From positions 62,001 to 126,000 of the forward strand of contig NZ_BRCF01000006.1 of the NCBI RefSeq assembly GCF_023707985.1: DNA of 64,000 nucleotides. The letters run 5' to 3'. This document shows, piece by piece, positions 8,166-16,031 of this stretch. The notes beneath the pieces are model-generated. The model did not search any database. It had not been told where the DNA came from and saw nothing but the letters and a program-made list of their open reading frames with translations. Position 1 is the first letter of the stretch; every line of letters starts with the position of its first letter. A program made the position numbers and the translations under genes. This stretch comes from Sporosarcina sp. NCCP-2716. GTDB taxonomy: Bacteria > Bacillota > Bacilli > Bacillales_A > Planococcaceae.

Positions 8166-9230
8166 ATGAAAAAATCCATATATGGCCTGACGTTTGAACA
8201 GCTGTCAGCCTTTTTAATTGAAAACGGCCAGAAGAAATTCCGCGCTGCACAAGTGTGGGACTGGTTATATAAGAAACGGGTCACGCAGTTTGCGGACATG
8301 AAAAACGTCAACAGCGAATGCATCGAACTGCTGGAATCGAATTTCGCTATCCAGACGCTCGAACAGGCGGTCAAACAGGAATCAGCGGACGGGACCATCA
8401 AGTTCCTCTTCAAGATGCAGGACGGCAACCTGATCGAAACCGTCCTTATGACATTCCCGTACGGCCACTCCGTCTGTGTCACAACGCAGGTCGGCTGTAA
8501 CATCGGCTGCAGTTTCTGTGCGAGCGGGCTGCTGAAGAAGAACCGGGACCTGGATGCCGGCGAAATCGTCGAGCAGATCATGAATGTCCAGCATCACCTG
8601 GACGCGAAAGGCACCGATGAACGGGTCAGCCACATTGTCGTCATGGGCATCGGCGAACCGTTCGATAACTACAGCAACCTGATGAACTTCCTCCGTGTCG
8701 TCAACGATCAGAAGGGTCTCATGATCGGTGCGCGCCACATTACTGTATCGACGAGCGGCCTGACGCCGAAAATCCGTGAATTCGCAGAAGAGAATATCCA
8801 GATCAATCTGGCGGTCTCCCTGCACGCGCCGAATAACGAGCTCCGCACACGCATCATGAAGATCAACCGGGCGTACCCGATCGAAAAACTGATGGATGCG
8901 ATCGATTACTACTTGGAAACGACGAACCGCCGGATCACATTCGAATACATCCTGCTGAACGACGTCAACGACCATGTCGCGGAAGCCGAGCAGCTGGCGA
9001 AACTGCTGCACAACAAACGCCACTTGTCGTACGTCAATCTTATCCCGTACAATCCGGTCGATGAGCATGACCAATATACGCGGAGTGAGCCGGAAAACAT
9101 CAAGAAGTTTTACGAAACGCTGAAAAAACGGGGCATCAACTGCGGCGTCCGTCTCGAACAGGGGACCGACATCGACGCGGCATGCGGCCAGCTGCGGAGT
9201 AAGCAGATCAAAAAAGAAAAAGCAGTTTAA
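8166..9230 (+). CDS. rlmN: Dual-specificity 23S rRNA/tRNA adenine-C2 methyltransferase RlmN
   Basis: 354 residues, the usual length. The radical-SAM cluster motif CNIGCSFC (CxxxCxxC) lies at residues ~113-120, after [14 protein letters not shown]. The second catalytic Cys is in DIDAACGQL near the C-terminus. GIGEPFDNY and the HAPNNELR region match RlmN. It makes 2-methyladenosine at 23S A2503 and in some tRNAs by a radical, methyl-cysteine mechanism. Monocistronic, between a SigA promoter and a bidirectional terminator. Confidence 0.95.
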   Translation: MKKSIYGLTFEQLSAFLIENGQKKFRAAQVWDWLYKKRVTQFADMKNVNSECIELLESNFAIQTLEQAVKQESADGTIKFLFKMQDGNLIETVLMTFPYGHSVCVTTQVGCNIGCSFCASGLLKKNRDLDAGEIVEQIMNVQHHLDAKGTDERVSHIVVMGIGEPFDNYSNLMNFLRVVNDQKGLMIGARHITVSTSGLTPKIREFAEENIQINLAVSLHAPNNELRTRIMKINRAYPIEKLMDAIDYYLETTNRRITFEYILLNDVNDHVAEAEQLAKLLHNKRHLSYVNLIPYNPVDEHDQYTRSEPENIKKFYETLKKRGINCGVRLEQGTDIDAACGQLRSKQIKKEKAV

Positions 9231-9243
9231 TCCATATACAAAA

Positions 9244-9282
9244 AGCAGGCGGGGAAGTTCCCGCCTGCTTTTATTTTTTTTT
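9244..9282. terminator. Bidirectional terminator between rlmN and a minus-strand gene
   Basis: Stem AAGCAGGCGGG with CCCGCCTGCTT, loop GAAGTT, T-rich on the plus side and A-rich on the other. The poly-T side encodes the final Lys codons and stop of the convergent gene. Confidence 0.85.
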
Positions 9283-9636
9283 CGCCAGGATGACGATGAA
9301 TTGGATGATCAGCCCGATGCCGAGACTGAAGGACGAAATGATGTACAGCGACAGGACGGCGAGGGACTGGCCGAGTTCACCTTCATACATGAAGATACTG
9401 CGGAAAAACTCTTCGAAGCCGATCACCATGCCGGCCATGAAGAACCAGAATGCGATCTTCAGCTTGTAGAACAGCAGCAGCACGGCAATGAGGCCGACCG
9501 TCAGGCTGAAGACGGAGAAGGCCAAGTAATTCTTCCAATCCAACTCATGCCCGCTGATCGTCCGGACCCCGACGATGAAGAGGACGAGGGTCGTCAGCCC
9601 GGTGAATAATCCGACTTTACGTATGTGAGCATTCAA
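9271..9636 (-). CDS. Four-helix membrane protein, unknown function
   Basis: About 121 residues from TTG 9636, which has GCAGGTG six bases upstream. The frame is open to 9693, but the longer starts have no ribosome-binding site, and a TATGAT -10 sequence at 9668-9663 would start the transcript near 9656. Four predicted transmembrane helices and a charged C-terminus (ILAKKK). The loop FEEFFRSIFMYEGELGQS is the only polar region. No family recognised. Confidence 0.6.
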   Translation of the reverse strand: MNAHIRKVGLFTGLTTLVLFIVGVRTISGHELDWKNYLAFSVFSLTVGLIAVLLLFYKLKIAFWFFMAGMVIGFEEFFRSIFMYEGELGQSLAVLSLYIISSFSLGIGLIIQFIVILAKKK

Positions 9637-9693
9637 CTGATGCACCTGCTTTCCATTCACCATCATACCGAAAAAGCGGGAAAGGTGCATCAC

Positions 9694-9729
9694 AAAAAAA
9701 GCACAGCCCCCAGTATAACGGGCTGTGCT
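9694..9729 (-). terminator. Terminator of the YflT-type stress gene
   Basis: A 10-bp stem AGCACAGCCC with GGGCTGTGCT, 10-base loop, and a run of seven T on the minus strand. Confidence 0.8.
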
Positions 9730-9740
9730 TGGCTGTTTCC

Positions 9741-10064
9741 TTATTTCTTGTTGGCGATGACGACGAGCTTGCCTTTATCGAGTTCGCTCTCTGCAGTGGC
9801 AGCGTCCTCCTCGGAAAGACCAGCGCCGTGCATTTTGCTGCGCAGTTCATCTCCGCGTGAGCTGAACATGTTCTTCATGGAATTGAGGAAGCCCTGTTCC
9901 TTCATGCCGGCTTCTTCCGTATCCAGTGCGTCGTTTATGTTTTCGCCACGGCGTTTATCATGCGCGAAGATATAGATATCGTCTGTAGAATATCCTTTCG
10001 CCGTCAGTTCGTCCACTTTTTCCTTTGCCTGTACTGCGTTTTCAACGAAAAATTTTTCAACCAT
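9741..10064 (-). CDS. YflT-domain general stress protein
   Basis: 107 residues from ATG 10064, with GGAGGG seven bases upstream. The N-terminus VEKFFVENAVQAKEKVDELTAKGYSTDDIYIFAHD is the YflT/general-stress-protein-17M fold; the C-terminal part is charged and ends in a short strand GKLVVIANKK. Function unknown; the family is induced by SigB under heat, salt or ethanol stress in B. subtilis. A good SigB promoter lies about 50 bases upstream, which supports membership of the general stress regulon here. The longer upstream frame overlaps that promoter and is rejected. Confidence 0.82.
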   Translation of the reverse strand: MVEKFFVENAVQAKEKVDELTAKGYSTDDIYIFAHDKRRGENINDALDTEEAGMKEQGFLNSMKNMFSSRGDELRSKMHGAGLSEEDAATAESELDKGKLVVIANKK

Positions 10065-10115
10065 TGTAAATCCCTCCAAGTGATTTTTGTAAGTCATCTC
10101 TGTTCTACTGCATAT

Positions 10116-10141
10116 ATACCTGCCGGCAGGACAACTTAAAC
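10116..10141 (-). promoter_or_regulatory. SigB-type promoter
   Basis: Minus strand: GTTTAA (10141-10136), 14 bases, AGGTAT (10121-10116). The SigB consensus is GTTTAA-N12-15-GGGTAT, so 11 of 12 positions match. Confidence 0.65.
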
Positions 10142-10185
10142 AATTTTTCATCAAAAGACGGGAGGAACGGTGTTTTCATCATACC

Positions 10186-10482
10186 TTACAGGACGTCACC
10201 GCGCAGCGTGCGGTAGGCGGTGAGGAAAGCGGCCGGGTCGCAATTGACATGATAAGTCCTGACTCCCTGATCCGTATGGAGATAAAACAGGCATGATCCG
10301 TCGGAGAACGGTTTGTAGGAGCAATCGAACACGGTGCCGATCGGGAAGGCATGATGAAGGCTCACGATTTCGTGTTCGAACAATGCCAGTGTGCCGATGG
10401 TGACGGTTATTGTCTGTTCGATCCAGCCGACTTTCTTTTCAGGCAGCGTGTATGTCATCGCCGCAAGCGGTTTAGCAGCCAA
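10186..10482 (-). CDS. Hypothetical protein, 98 residues
   Basis: TTG start at 10482, five bases after AAAGGAGGG. The protein looks beta-rich (WIEQTITVTIGTLALF; FDCSYKPFSDGSCLFYLHTD) with two Cys in the middle and one at CDPAAF. No signal peptide or membrane helix. Not recognised. It lies about 28 bases upstream (5') of the SCO gene's stop region on the opposite side, following the SCO operon in the same direction, so it could be its last gene, but the 28-base gap has its own ribosome-binding site. Confidence 0.55.
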   Translation of the reverse strand: MAAKPLAAMTYTLPEKKVGWIEQTITVTIGTLALFEHEIVSLHHAFPIGTVFDCSYKPFSDGSCLFYLHTDQGVRTYHVNCDPAAFLTAYRTLRGDVL

Positions 10483-10510
10483 ACAATCCCTCCTTTCCTG
10501 TACTGTCCAG

Positions 10511-11080
10511 TCAACGGGCGTACTGTTTGACCGTTTTCAGCAGATCATGGACGTAGTCTTCATCCACATAATTGAACTCACTCACCAGGCGGCTGCCCGG
10601 GGCGATGAGGTAGAAATTGGTGCCGTGGATCACTTGGTCGGAAGTTTCCGGCTTTTGGATGATCGTCTGGAAGTTCTCGAGTGCGAATTCCGATATTTCC
10701 TGTGGGGCGTAACCTGTCAGAAAGTGCCAATTGGACTGATCATCGGTGTAGCTCCGGGCATAGTCGGCAAGCTTAGCCGGCGAATCGACTTCCGGATCGA
10801 CCGTGAACGACACGAATTGGACGTCGAGCCCGTGCTCCTTGAATTCCGTCTGGAGAGCGGCCATCTCGGACGTCATCGGCGGACAGACGGATTCACATTC
10901 CGTGAAGATGAAATCCGCAATCCAGACGGTGTTGTCCAGCTGGCTTGTCCCGAACGCTTCGCCGTGCTGGTCCAGGAATGTGAACGAGGACAGCGGCCGG
11001 TCGATTCCCGGCGGTGCGGAGCAAGCGGCGGTCAGCAGCAGTACGAGCACGAATCCCGCAATCCGTTTCAATGCTTTCAT
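10511..11080 (-). CDS. SCO1/SenC-family copper chaperone lipoprotein
   Basis: 189 residues. The signal peptide ends in lipobox LTAAC (Cys20). The thioredoxin-like domain carries CESVC (CxxxC) and the third copper ligand His in QVIHGTNFYLI, the complete SCO set. In Bacillus the homologue YpmQ delivers copper to the CuA site of caa3 oxidase. The ATG overlaps the stop of the histidine kinase (ATGA), so signalling and effector genes are translationally coupled. This suggests the kinase senses copper, redox or oxidase status. Confidence 0.88.
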   Translation of the reverse strand: MKALKRIAGFVLVLLLTAACSAPPGIDRPLSSFTFLDQHGEAFGTSQLDNTVWIADFIFTECESVCPPMTSEMAALQTEFKEHGLDVQFVSFTVDPEVDSPAKLADYARSYTDDQSNWHFLTGYAPQEISEFALENFQTIIQKPETSDQVIHGTNFYLIAPGSRLVSEFNYVDEDYVHDLLKTVKQYAR

Positions 11081-12480
11081 GATCCTGCCTCCTCATTCAG
11101 CAAAGGGATATCGATCGTGACCGACGTACCGGTCTCCGGGTCGCTGTCCATCGAAAACACGCCGTCGTGCAGCCGCACGATCTCTTTGACGATGGACAGG
11201 CCGAGCCCCGTTCCGCCCGTCGTCCGTGTCCTCGCTTTGTCCGTCCGGAAGAACCGTTCCCCGACACGCGGAAGATCGTCTCTTGAAATCGTCAGACCCT
11301 CATTACGGATGACATAGCGCACGTATTTCCCGCGTTCCGACAAGGAAATCAGGATACTGCCGCCAGTTGCCGCATACTTCACGGCGTTGTCGATCGTATT
11401 GTAGAACACTTGCTGGATCCGGTCGGGGTCGCCTGAGATGATGATGTCCTCCTCGCTGTCCAGCGTCAGCCGGAGGGACCGATCCGCTAGACGGATGCGG
11501 AACAGATCGACCGTATCGACCAGCAGCTGGGCGACAGCAATCGGCTGTTCATCGATTGTGAACAACCCTTCCTGCAGATGGTTCAGTTCGGTGAGGTCAC
11601 TGATCAGCTTGCTGAGACGGGCAGCCTCTTTCTCGATCGTATCCAAGTAGCTCGCCGTTTCCGTGCCGCTGTCCGCTTTCTGCTTCAAGGCGTGCGTGTA
11701 GCCGCTTATATACGTCAGCGGTGTCCGCATCTCATGTGCCAGATTACTCGTGAATTCGCGCTTCCGTTCTTCCTGTGCTTCGAGCGACGAGCTCATTACG
11801 TTGAACGCGTCTGCAAGCTGGCCGATCTCGTCGTTCCGTTCCGTCTCGATGCGGCCCGAATAATCACCGTGCGAGACGTTCGCAGCAAGCCGTTCCAGCT
11901 TGCGGAGCGGGCTGAACAGCGAATTCCAGATACGGTTGATCAGCAGGAAGAGGATGAGGAAAAACCCGGTGCCCGCCGCAGCGAGCAGGGGGATGCTCTC
12001 CCGGAAGACGTCCTGGATCGCTGCAAGCGGGACATAGATGTAGATGAACCCGATCAGTGAATCCTTGCCGCGGATCGGGAAGATGGCGCCGACGATTTCG
12101 CGGTGGAATTCTTTGACGTACCCCTTTTTCACGACATACGAGCCTTTGTCCAGCAGCTTGCGGTCCTCTGCATCGACGAGGTTCTCATAATTCACCTGGT
12201 ACGGGAAGTAGGAGGGAAGATCATCGAGCTGATCGACGACGACAATTTCGTATTCCGAGACAACATTGTACCATTGGATCTTCTCGATGATGTCGTTGCT
12301 CAGTTCCCCGTAATGATAATGCGCTGCCGTCCGTTTACCCTGATAGATGATCGATTCCTCGATACTTTCCAAGTACAGCTTCGAGTAGAGGAAATGGATG
12401 AAGAAAAACGAAAACAGGATGGTGAAGGACAGGCTGAGAAAGAACAGGGAGAGGACTTTTTTGCTCAGTGTCATCTTCAC
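11077..12480 (-). CDS. Sensor histidine kinase (HAMP-HisKA-HATPase)
   Basis: 467 residues from GTG 12480 (ATG 12474 is the alternative). TM1 about residues 10-33, extracytoplasmic sensor ~34-160, TM2 ~164-184, HAMP ~185-237 with the motif RNDEIGQLADAFNVM, phospho-acceptor His in NLAHEMRTPLTY, and ATPase boxes N (FYNTIDNAVKYA), G1 and G2 (GTGLGLSIVKEI). It starts four bases after the response-regulator stop. The sensor domain shows no Cys/His metal site; the ligand is unknown. The downstream SCO gene points to copper or envelope redox. Confidence 0.9.
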   Translation of the reverse strand: MKMTLSKKVLSLFFLSLSFTILFSFFFIHFLYSKLYLESIEESIIYQGKRTAAHYHYGELSNDIIEKIQWYNVVSEYEIVVVDQLDDLPSYFPYQVNYENLVDAEDRKLLDKGSYVVKKGYVKEFHREIVGAIFPIRGKDSLIGFIYIYVPLAAIQDVFRESIPLLAAAGTGFFLILFLLINRIWNSLFSPLRKLERLAANVSHGDYSGRIETERNDEIGQLADAFNVMSSSLEAQEERKREFTSNLAHEMRTPLTYISGYTHALKQKADSGTETASYLDTIEKEAARLSKLISDLTELNHLQEGLFTIDEQPIAVAQLLVDTVDLFRIRLADRSLRLTLDSEEDIIISGDPDRIQQVFYNTIDNAVKYAATGGSILISLSERGKYVRYVIRNEGLTISRDDLPRVGERFFRTDKARTRTTGGTGLGLSIVKEIVRLHDGVFSMDSDPETGTSVTIDIPLLNEEAGS

Positions 12481-12484
12481 CCGC

Positions 12485-13156
12485 TCATACCTCGAACTTG
12501 TAACCGATTCCCCACACCGTCTCGATCCGTTTCCCTTCTTCGCCGAGCTTCAGCCGCAGCGTCTTGATATGTGTGTCGACTGTCCGCACGCTGCTTTCGT
12601 GCTCGTCACCCCAGACGATCTGCAGCAGTTCGTCCCGTGAATAGACACGTCCCGAATGTTTGGCAAGGACGTACAGGATGCCGAACTCCTTCAGCGTAAG
12701 TGACAGCGGCTTGCCGTTCAGCGCTGCCCGGTGCGCTTCCTTGTCGATCTCAAGCGGTCCGAACGAGAGCGCGCTGTGCAGGTCTTTCCGGTGGTACGAT
12801 CTCCGGAGTACAGATGCTACCCGTGCCAGCAGTTCGCCGGGCAGGAACGGTTTGACGATATAGTCATCGCCGTGTTTCAGACCACGTATCTTGTCCCATT
12901 CCTCGCCCTTCGCGGACAGGAAGATGATCGGCAGGTCGATCGTGCGTTTCACTTCCTGTGCGAAAAGGAATCCGTCCATGTACGGCATCATGACGTCAGC
13001 GAGGCACAGATCGACCTTCACTTCATGAAGCAGTGACAGGGCATGCACGCCATCTGTCGCCTCGATCACCTGGTAGCCGTCCTGCTCGAGGAACGCCCGG
13101 ATCATCTTCCTCATTTCGGCTTCGTCATCGATCACCATGATTGTGTATGTGTTCAT
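12485..13156 (-). CDS. OmpR/PhoB-family response regulator
   Basis: 223 residues. The receiver domain has the acidic pair DDE, phospho-acceptor Asp in CLADVMMPYMDG, and the Lys of DDYIVKPF. The C-terminal winged helix is typical (LTLKEFGILYVLAKHSGRVYSRDEL; VRTVDTHIKTLRLKL). First gene of the regulator-kinase-SCO operon. Direct repeats of ACTTC with 11-bp period in the divergent intergenic region are candidate binding sites. Confidence 0.92.
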   Translation of the reverse strand: MNTYTIMVIDDEAEMRKMIRAFLEQDGYQVIEATDGVHALSLLHEVKVDLCLADVMMPYMDGFLFAQEVKRTIDLPIIFLSAKGEEWDKIRGLKHGDDYIVKPFLPGELLARVASVLRRSYHRKDLHSALSFGPLEIDKEAHRAALNGKPLSLTLKEFGILYVLAKHSGRVYSRDELLQIVWGDEHESSVRTVDTHIKTLRLKLGEEGKRIETVWGIGYKFEV

Positions 13157-13218
13157 AAGAGGTTCCTCATTTCTTCGTTCGTTGTAGGATTATTTTCTCA
13201 GGCAATCGTGAACATTGC

Positions 13219-13265
13219 ATGAAGTTTCCAGACTTCATACATACTTCGAAAATGATTAGTACAAT
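13219..13265. promoter_or_regulatory. Divergent control region with ACTTC direct repeats
   Basis: ATGAAGT and ACTTCAT form an inverted repeat (13219-13225, 13232-13238). ACTTC recurs at 13243-13247, 11 bp after 13232, the spacing OmpR-type dimers bind. A -10 TACAAT at 13260-13265 for the lipoprotein gene has a poor -35, as expected for an activated promoter. The link to this regulator is inference. Confidence 0.45.
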
Positions 13266-13330
13266 GACACCCATAGAAGTATCATACGTCAAAGCGGACA
13301 GCCCGTTAAGCGAAAAGGGGAGACAGAACA

Positions 13331-14104
13331 ATGAAAAAGAGGAATTTGGCGGCAGGCACGGTACTCATCGCTCTGCTGATGACAGGATGCGGACAGAATG
13401 ATGAGGACGCCAGCAAGGGTGCTTCCACGGAAGAGACAGCTGTCATTCCGATCAGTGTCGACTTGAGTGTGCCCGAAACTGGGGCGGCAGATGAAAACAT
13501 CCCGTTGAAAGCGGTCGTGACACAGGGGGAAGAGAAAGTCGATGACGCGAACGAAGTGGTATATGAAATCTGGGAAGACGGTAAAAAGGAAGACAGCTGG
13601 AAAGTGGAATCCGAAATGACGCAAAAAGGGATCTACGAAGCCGAAACGAAATTCGATCATGACGGACAGTACCATGTCCAGGTCCACGTGACTGCGCGCG
13701 ATATGCACACGATGCCGATGAAAGAGATCATGATCGGTGAGGGCGCTGTCGGGGAACAGGCGGAAGAAGGCCATCACGGCGGTCATGACGAGCATGCAGC
13801 CGAAGGGTTCGTGATGCATTTCATGGAGCCGGAAAACGTGAAAGCAGGGGAGCCTGCTGAAATGATGATCCATCTGCAGCAGGACAACAAGCCGCTCGAG
13901 CATGCCCGTGTTCGGCTGGAGATCGTCTTGAATGACAAGAAAGACGAAGCCCAATGGGTGAAGCTGGAAGAGGATAATGCGGGTGAATATGTTGGGGATG
14001 CGACATTCGGAGATGCCGGCACCGCGAGCGTCACGGTCCACGTAGAGAACGATGAAGGGCTGCACGAACACGAAACGCATAAAGTGACCATCGCTGAAAA
14101 ATAA
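13331..14104 (+). CDS. Tandem YtkA/FixH-like lipoprotein with His-rich linker
   Basis: 257 residues. Signal peptide with lipobox LMTGC (Cys20). Two YtkA-like immunoglobulin-type beta domains (about residues 38-137 and 165-255) are joined by the His-rich linker EEGHHGGHDEHAAE. Domain 1 ends RDMHTMPMKEI and domain 2 contains MHFMEPE; clustered Met and His suggest copper binding. FixH/YtkA proteins serve cytochrome-oxidase assembly or copper handling. It is transcribed divergently from the regulator-kinase-SCO operon, so it is probably a target of that system. Confidence 0.8.
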   Translation: MKKRNLAAGTVLIALLMTGCGQNDEDASKGASTEETAVIPISVDLSVPETGAADENIPLKAVVTQGEEKVDDANEVVYEIWEDGKKEDSWKVESEMTQKGIYEAETKFDHDGQYHVQVHVTARDMHTMPMKEIMIGEGAVGEQAEEGHHGGHDEHAAEGFVMHFMEPENVKAGEPAEMMIHLQQDNKPLEHARVRLEIVLNDKKDEAQWVKLEEDNAGEYVGDATFGDAGTASVTVHVENDEGLHEHETHKVTIAEK

Positions 14105-14114
14105 GGCGGGTCAT

Positions 14115-14143
14115 TCGAAATTTCCAAGGAAACCCGATATAAT
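14115..14143 (+). promoter_or_regulatory. SigA-like promoter of the ASCH-like gene
   Basis: TCGAAA (14115-14120), 17 bases, TATAAT (14138-14143); TGGAGG follows before ATG 14175. Confidence 0.55.
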
Positions 14144-14174
14144 AGGAATAGTACTTGAAATGGAGGAATGACTT

Positions 14175-14504
14175 ATGGATTATCCTGAAAAAACATGTTC
14201 AGTCGAACGCCTCGTAACCGTACCGGAAGATGTTCAGAAAGTGCTGGAAGGCAAGAAGACAGCAACCCGCCGGAATGGCGTCTATGCGTATCCGGGTGAG
14301 ATCATGACGCTCGATGGTCAGGACTTCGAAGTGAAGAACCTGTACCAGCAGACGCTTGGTGAAGTGACGGAAGAGCATGCACGCCAGGAAGGTTTTGAAA
14401 ACCTGGATGCGTACAAAGACTCCATCCTCTCCATGCACGAAGGCATGAAATGGATGCCGAAGATGCAAGTATGGGTGCACGAATTCAGTCCCGTAAAGAA
14501 TTGA
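14175..14504 (+). CDS. Small ASCH-like domain protein
   Basis: 109 residues. The stretch LEGKKTATRRNGVYAYPGEIMTL resembles the ASCH/PUA-like beta-barrel entry (conserved KT.T.R...Y..GD), followed by LGEVTEEHARQEGFENLDAYKDSIL, also typical. ASCH proteins are thought to bind or act on RNA or modified nucleosides; no exact activity can be given. ATG 14175 has TGGAGGAATG upstream. The next gene begins 11 bases after its stop. Confidence 0.6.
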   Translation: MDYPEKTCSVERLVTVPEDVQKVLEGKKTATRRNGVYAYPGEIMTLDGQDFEVKNLYQQTLGEVTEEHARQEGFENLDAYKDSILSMHEGMKWMPKMQVWVHEFSPVKN

Positions 14505-14514
14505 CGGCCCCGTC

Positions 14515-14955
14515 ATGGGTGTCTTCTATGCGGTCATCGTCTACCTTCATGTCCTGTCGGCAGTCGTTTCTGTAGGTCCGCTCTTCGTCCTCTTTCCGAT
14601 CATCAGACGGATGAGGTCGGCGGCGGGGACGGAAGATGCCCTGCTGATTTCGCTGTTCAAATGGACAATCCGGTTCGTCATGCACTCCGGTCATGTGCTG
14701 GTCGTCACAGGCATCCTGCTGCTGCTCATCGGGCCGTGGCCATGGTATACGTCCTGGGTGATCGTGACCGTCGGTGTCATGATGCTGTCGATCGTCTTTT
14801 TGGCGAGCGGTTTCTCGAAAGTGCTCAAGCGGTTCCCGGATGAACCTGAAAACCGGGAAGCTCTGATTGCGACTCTCTCGAAAACTTCATGGCGCTACAT
14901 ACTGCTGCTCTTGGTCATGCTGTACCTGATGGTGGCAAAACCGGCATTCTGGTGA
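14515..14955 (+). CDS. Four-helix membrane protein, DUF2269-like
   Basis: 146 residues with four hydrophobic helices. His12 in TM1 (VYLHVLSAVVSVGP) and a pair HSGHVLVVTG in TM2 could be haem or metal ligands, as in CopD-like and DUF2269 proteins, but this is weak. A cytoplasmic loop KRFPDEPENREAL separates helices 3 and 4. Probably co-transcribed with the preceding gene. A hairpin terminator follows directly. Confidence 0.6.
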   Translation: MGVFYAVIVYLHVLSAVVSVGPLFVLFPIIRRMRSAAGTEDALLISLFKWTIRFVMHSGHVLVVTGILLLLIGPWPWYTSWVIVTVGVMMLSIVFLASGFSKVLKRFPDEPENREALIATLSKTSWRYILLLLVMLYLMVAKPAFW

Positions 14956-14964
14956 GCCGGAAAA

Positions 14965-15005
14965 AAACAGTGCCCGTCCCTTTTAATGGAGGACGGGCAC
15001 TGTTT
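14965..15005 (+). terminator. Terminator hairpin, left copy of a duplicated hairpin
   Basis: A 15-bp stem AAACAGTGCCCGTCC with GGACGGGCACTGTTT. Its left side carries a run of seven A (14961-14967) but the right side only TTT before CAGACTG. An almost identical hairpin lies at 15993-16031. Confidence 0.75.
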
Positions 15006-15082
15006 CAGACTGTAGACAAACTCCAAAGAAGTGGAGTTTGTCTACAGTTTTTTTCTTTTACAAGGGAATTAACGTTGAAACT

Positions 15083-15315
15083 GTTGACTTCCGCTGCGAG
15101 CGGAAGCTTTCCGGGGGGCACGGCTTCAGCCAAGCGAACATTCTTTCGTTCGCTTTGCCGTATTTCTGTGAACTGGGCAGAAATTTAGGCAGCCCTTTGC
15201 TCACAACGCTTCGCTTTTGCTCGCAGAAGCCGTTCTTCGTAACGGCTCCCGCTCCGTCCAGGGTCTTCAGCTCGTGCTGATCCCCCAGGAGTCGCCGCTC
15301 TCCGCTCCAATCAAC
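15083..15315 (-). repeat. Internal repeat, left inverted copy (with about 110 bp extra)
   Basis: On the minus strand it reads GTTGATTGGAG..GCGGCGACTCCTGGGGGATCAGC..CGAAGACC-type sequence, ends CCCCCCGGAAAGC..GGAAGTCAAC, and matches the plus-strand copy at 15778-15903. It carries an insertion of roughly 110 bp in the middle that the other copy lacks. Confidence 0.7.
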
Positions 15316-15777
15316 TGGTGTCTCTTACTATTCAATGAGGTGATAAGTATAATGGTGAAAACCAAGTCAATAAACTGGAACAGCTAGAGATCTTGACGAT
15401 TCAGTAATAGGTACTGCACGTCCTTACCTATCGTACGACAACGAAGGAATAGTATCGTCAATATGCTTCTTCTCCATCTATCTGTGTCGTGTGCCCGATA
15501 AATGATCAAAGTATGTAAAGTGAAAACAAGTATATGATAATCCAGCAGCATTTTGGCAGGATTAACTGGTCATTCCAGAAGACTTGAGACACCACTATGA
15601 GATCAATTAAATCTATTAAAACGAAAAGAGACGGTTGAATGTATCTTTGTCGATGCGACAGAGAAGCATGGAATGCGACGGACGTCCTGAGGGGTCTTAA
15701 TAAATTTTCCATCTGGATATGAAGTCTACCTGTCCAAGATAGCGCGTATACGAACAAAGAGTCCTGGGGGACACCTA

Positions 15778-15903
15778 GTTGATTGGAGTTCAGGGCGGCG
15801 ACTCCTGGGGGATCAGCGCAGCGCGAAGACCCCGCAGAAGCAAAGCGACGAGGAGGCTGAGGGCAAGCCCCCCGGAAAGCGTCCGCCCGGAACGGAGATC
15901 AAC
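15778..15903 (+). repeat. Internal repeat, right copy
   Basis: Begins GTTGATTGGAGTTCAG, contains GGCGACTCCTGGGGGATCAG, GACCCCGCAG and CGACGAGGAGGCT, and ends CGTCCGCCCGGAACGGAGATCAAC. From general knowledge this GC-rich, hairpin-rich sequence type recurs in many Bacillaceae and Planococcaceae genomes; its function is not known to me. Confidence 0.7.
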
Positions 15904-15992
15904 GGCCGGTTTCTCCCTTGCTGATTTATAAGCTGAAAACACAAAAGGGGTTGGAAATCATCACGAAGTCCAACCCTTTTGTCTACACTCTG

Positions 15993-16031
15993 AGTGCCCG
16001 TCCTCTCAAATGGAGGACGGGCACTGTTTTT
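15993..16031. terminator. Terminator hairpin, right copy of the duplicated hairpin
   Basis: Stem AGTGCCCGTCCT with AGGACGGGCACT, then TGTTTTTTT on the plus side. On the minus strand, where pepF needs it, no T run follows the stem because the element end lies there. Confidence 0.7.

Larger units (their letters stand above)
15006..15993. mobile_element. Decayed insertion element, about 988 bp
   Basis: Ends are near-perfect inverted repeats: CAGACTGTAGACAAA (15006-15020) and TTTGTCTACACTCTG (15979-15993), 14 of 15 matching. Inside the left end a 15-bp stem hairpin with seven T (15010-15054) looks like an element-borne terminator; a second hairpin (AAAAGGGGTTGG with CCAACCCTTTT) lies at the right end. 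Two inverted copies of a longer repeat (15083-15315, 15778-15903) flank an AT-richer core with no intact frame. The core around 15635-15725 can be read, with frameshifts, as IFVDAT..NKF, weakly reminiscent of an IS1182-type transposase. Base composition differs from the flanking genes. Confidence 0.6.

Noticed and set aside
15321..15770. Functional transposase in the element core
   Set aside because: Every frame is interrupted; only short, frameshifted resemblance to a transposase remains.
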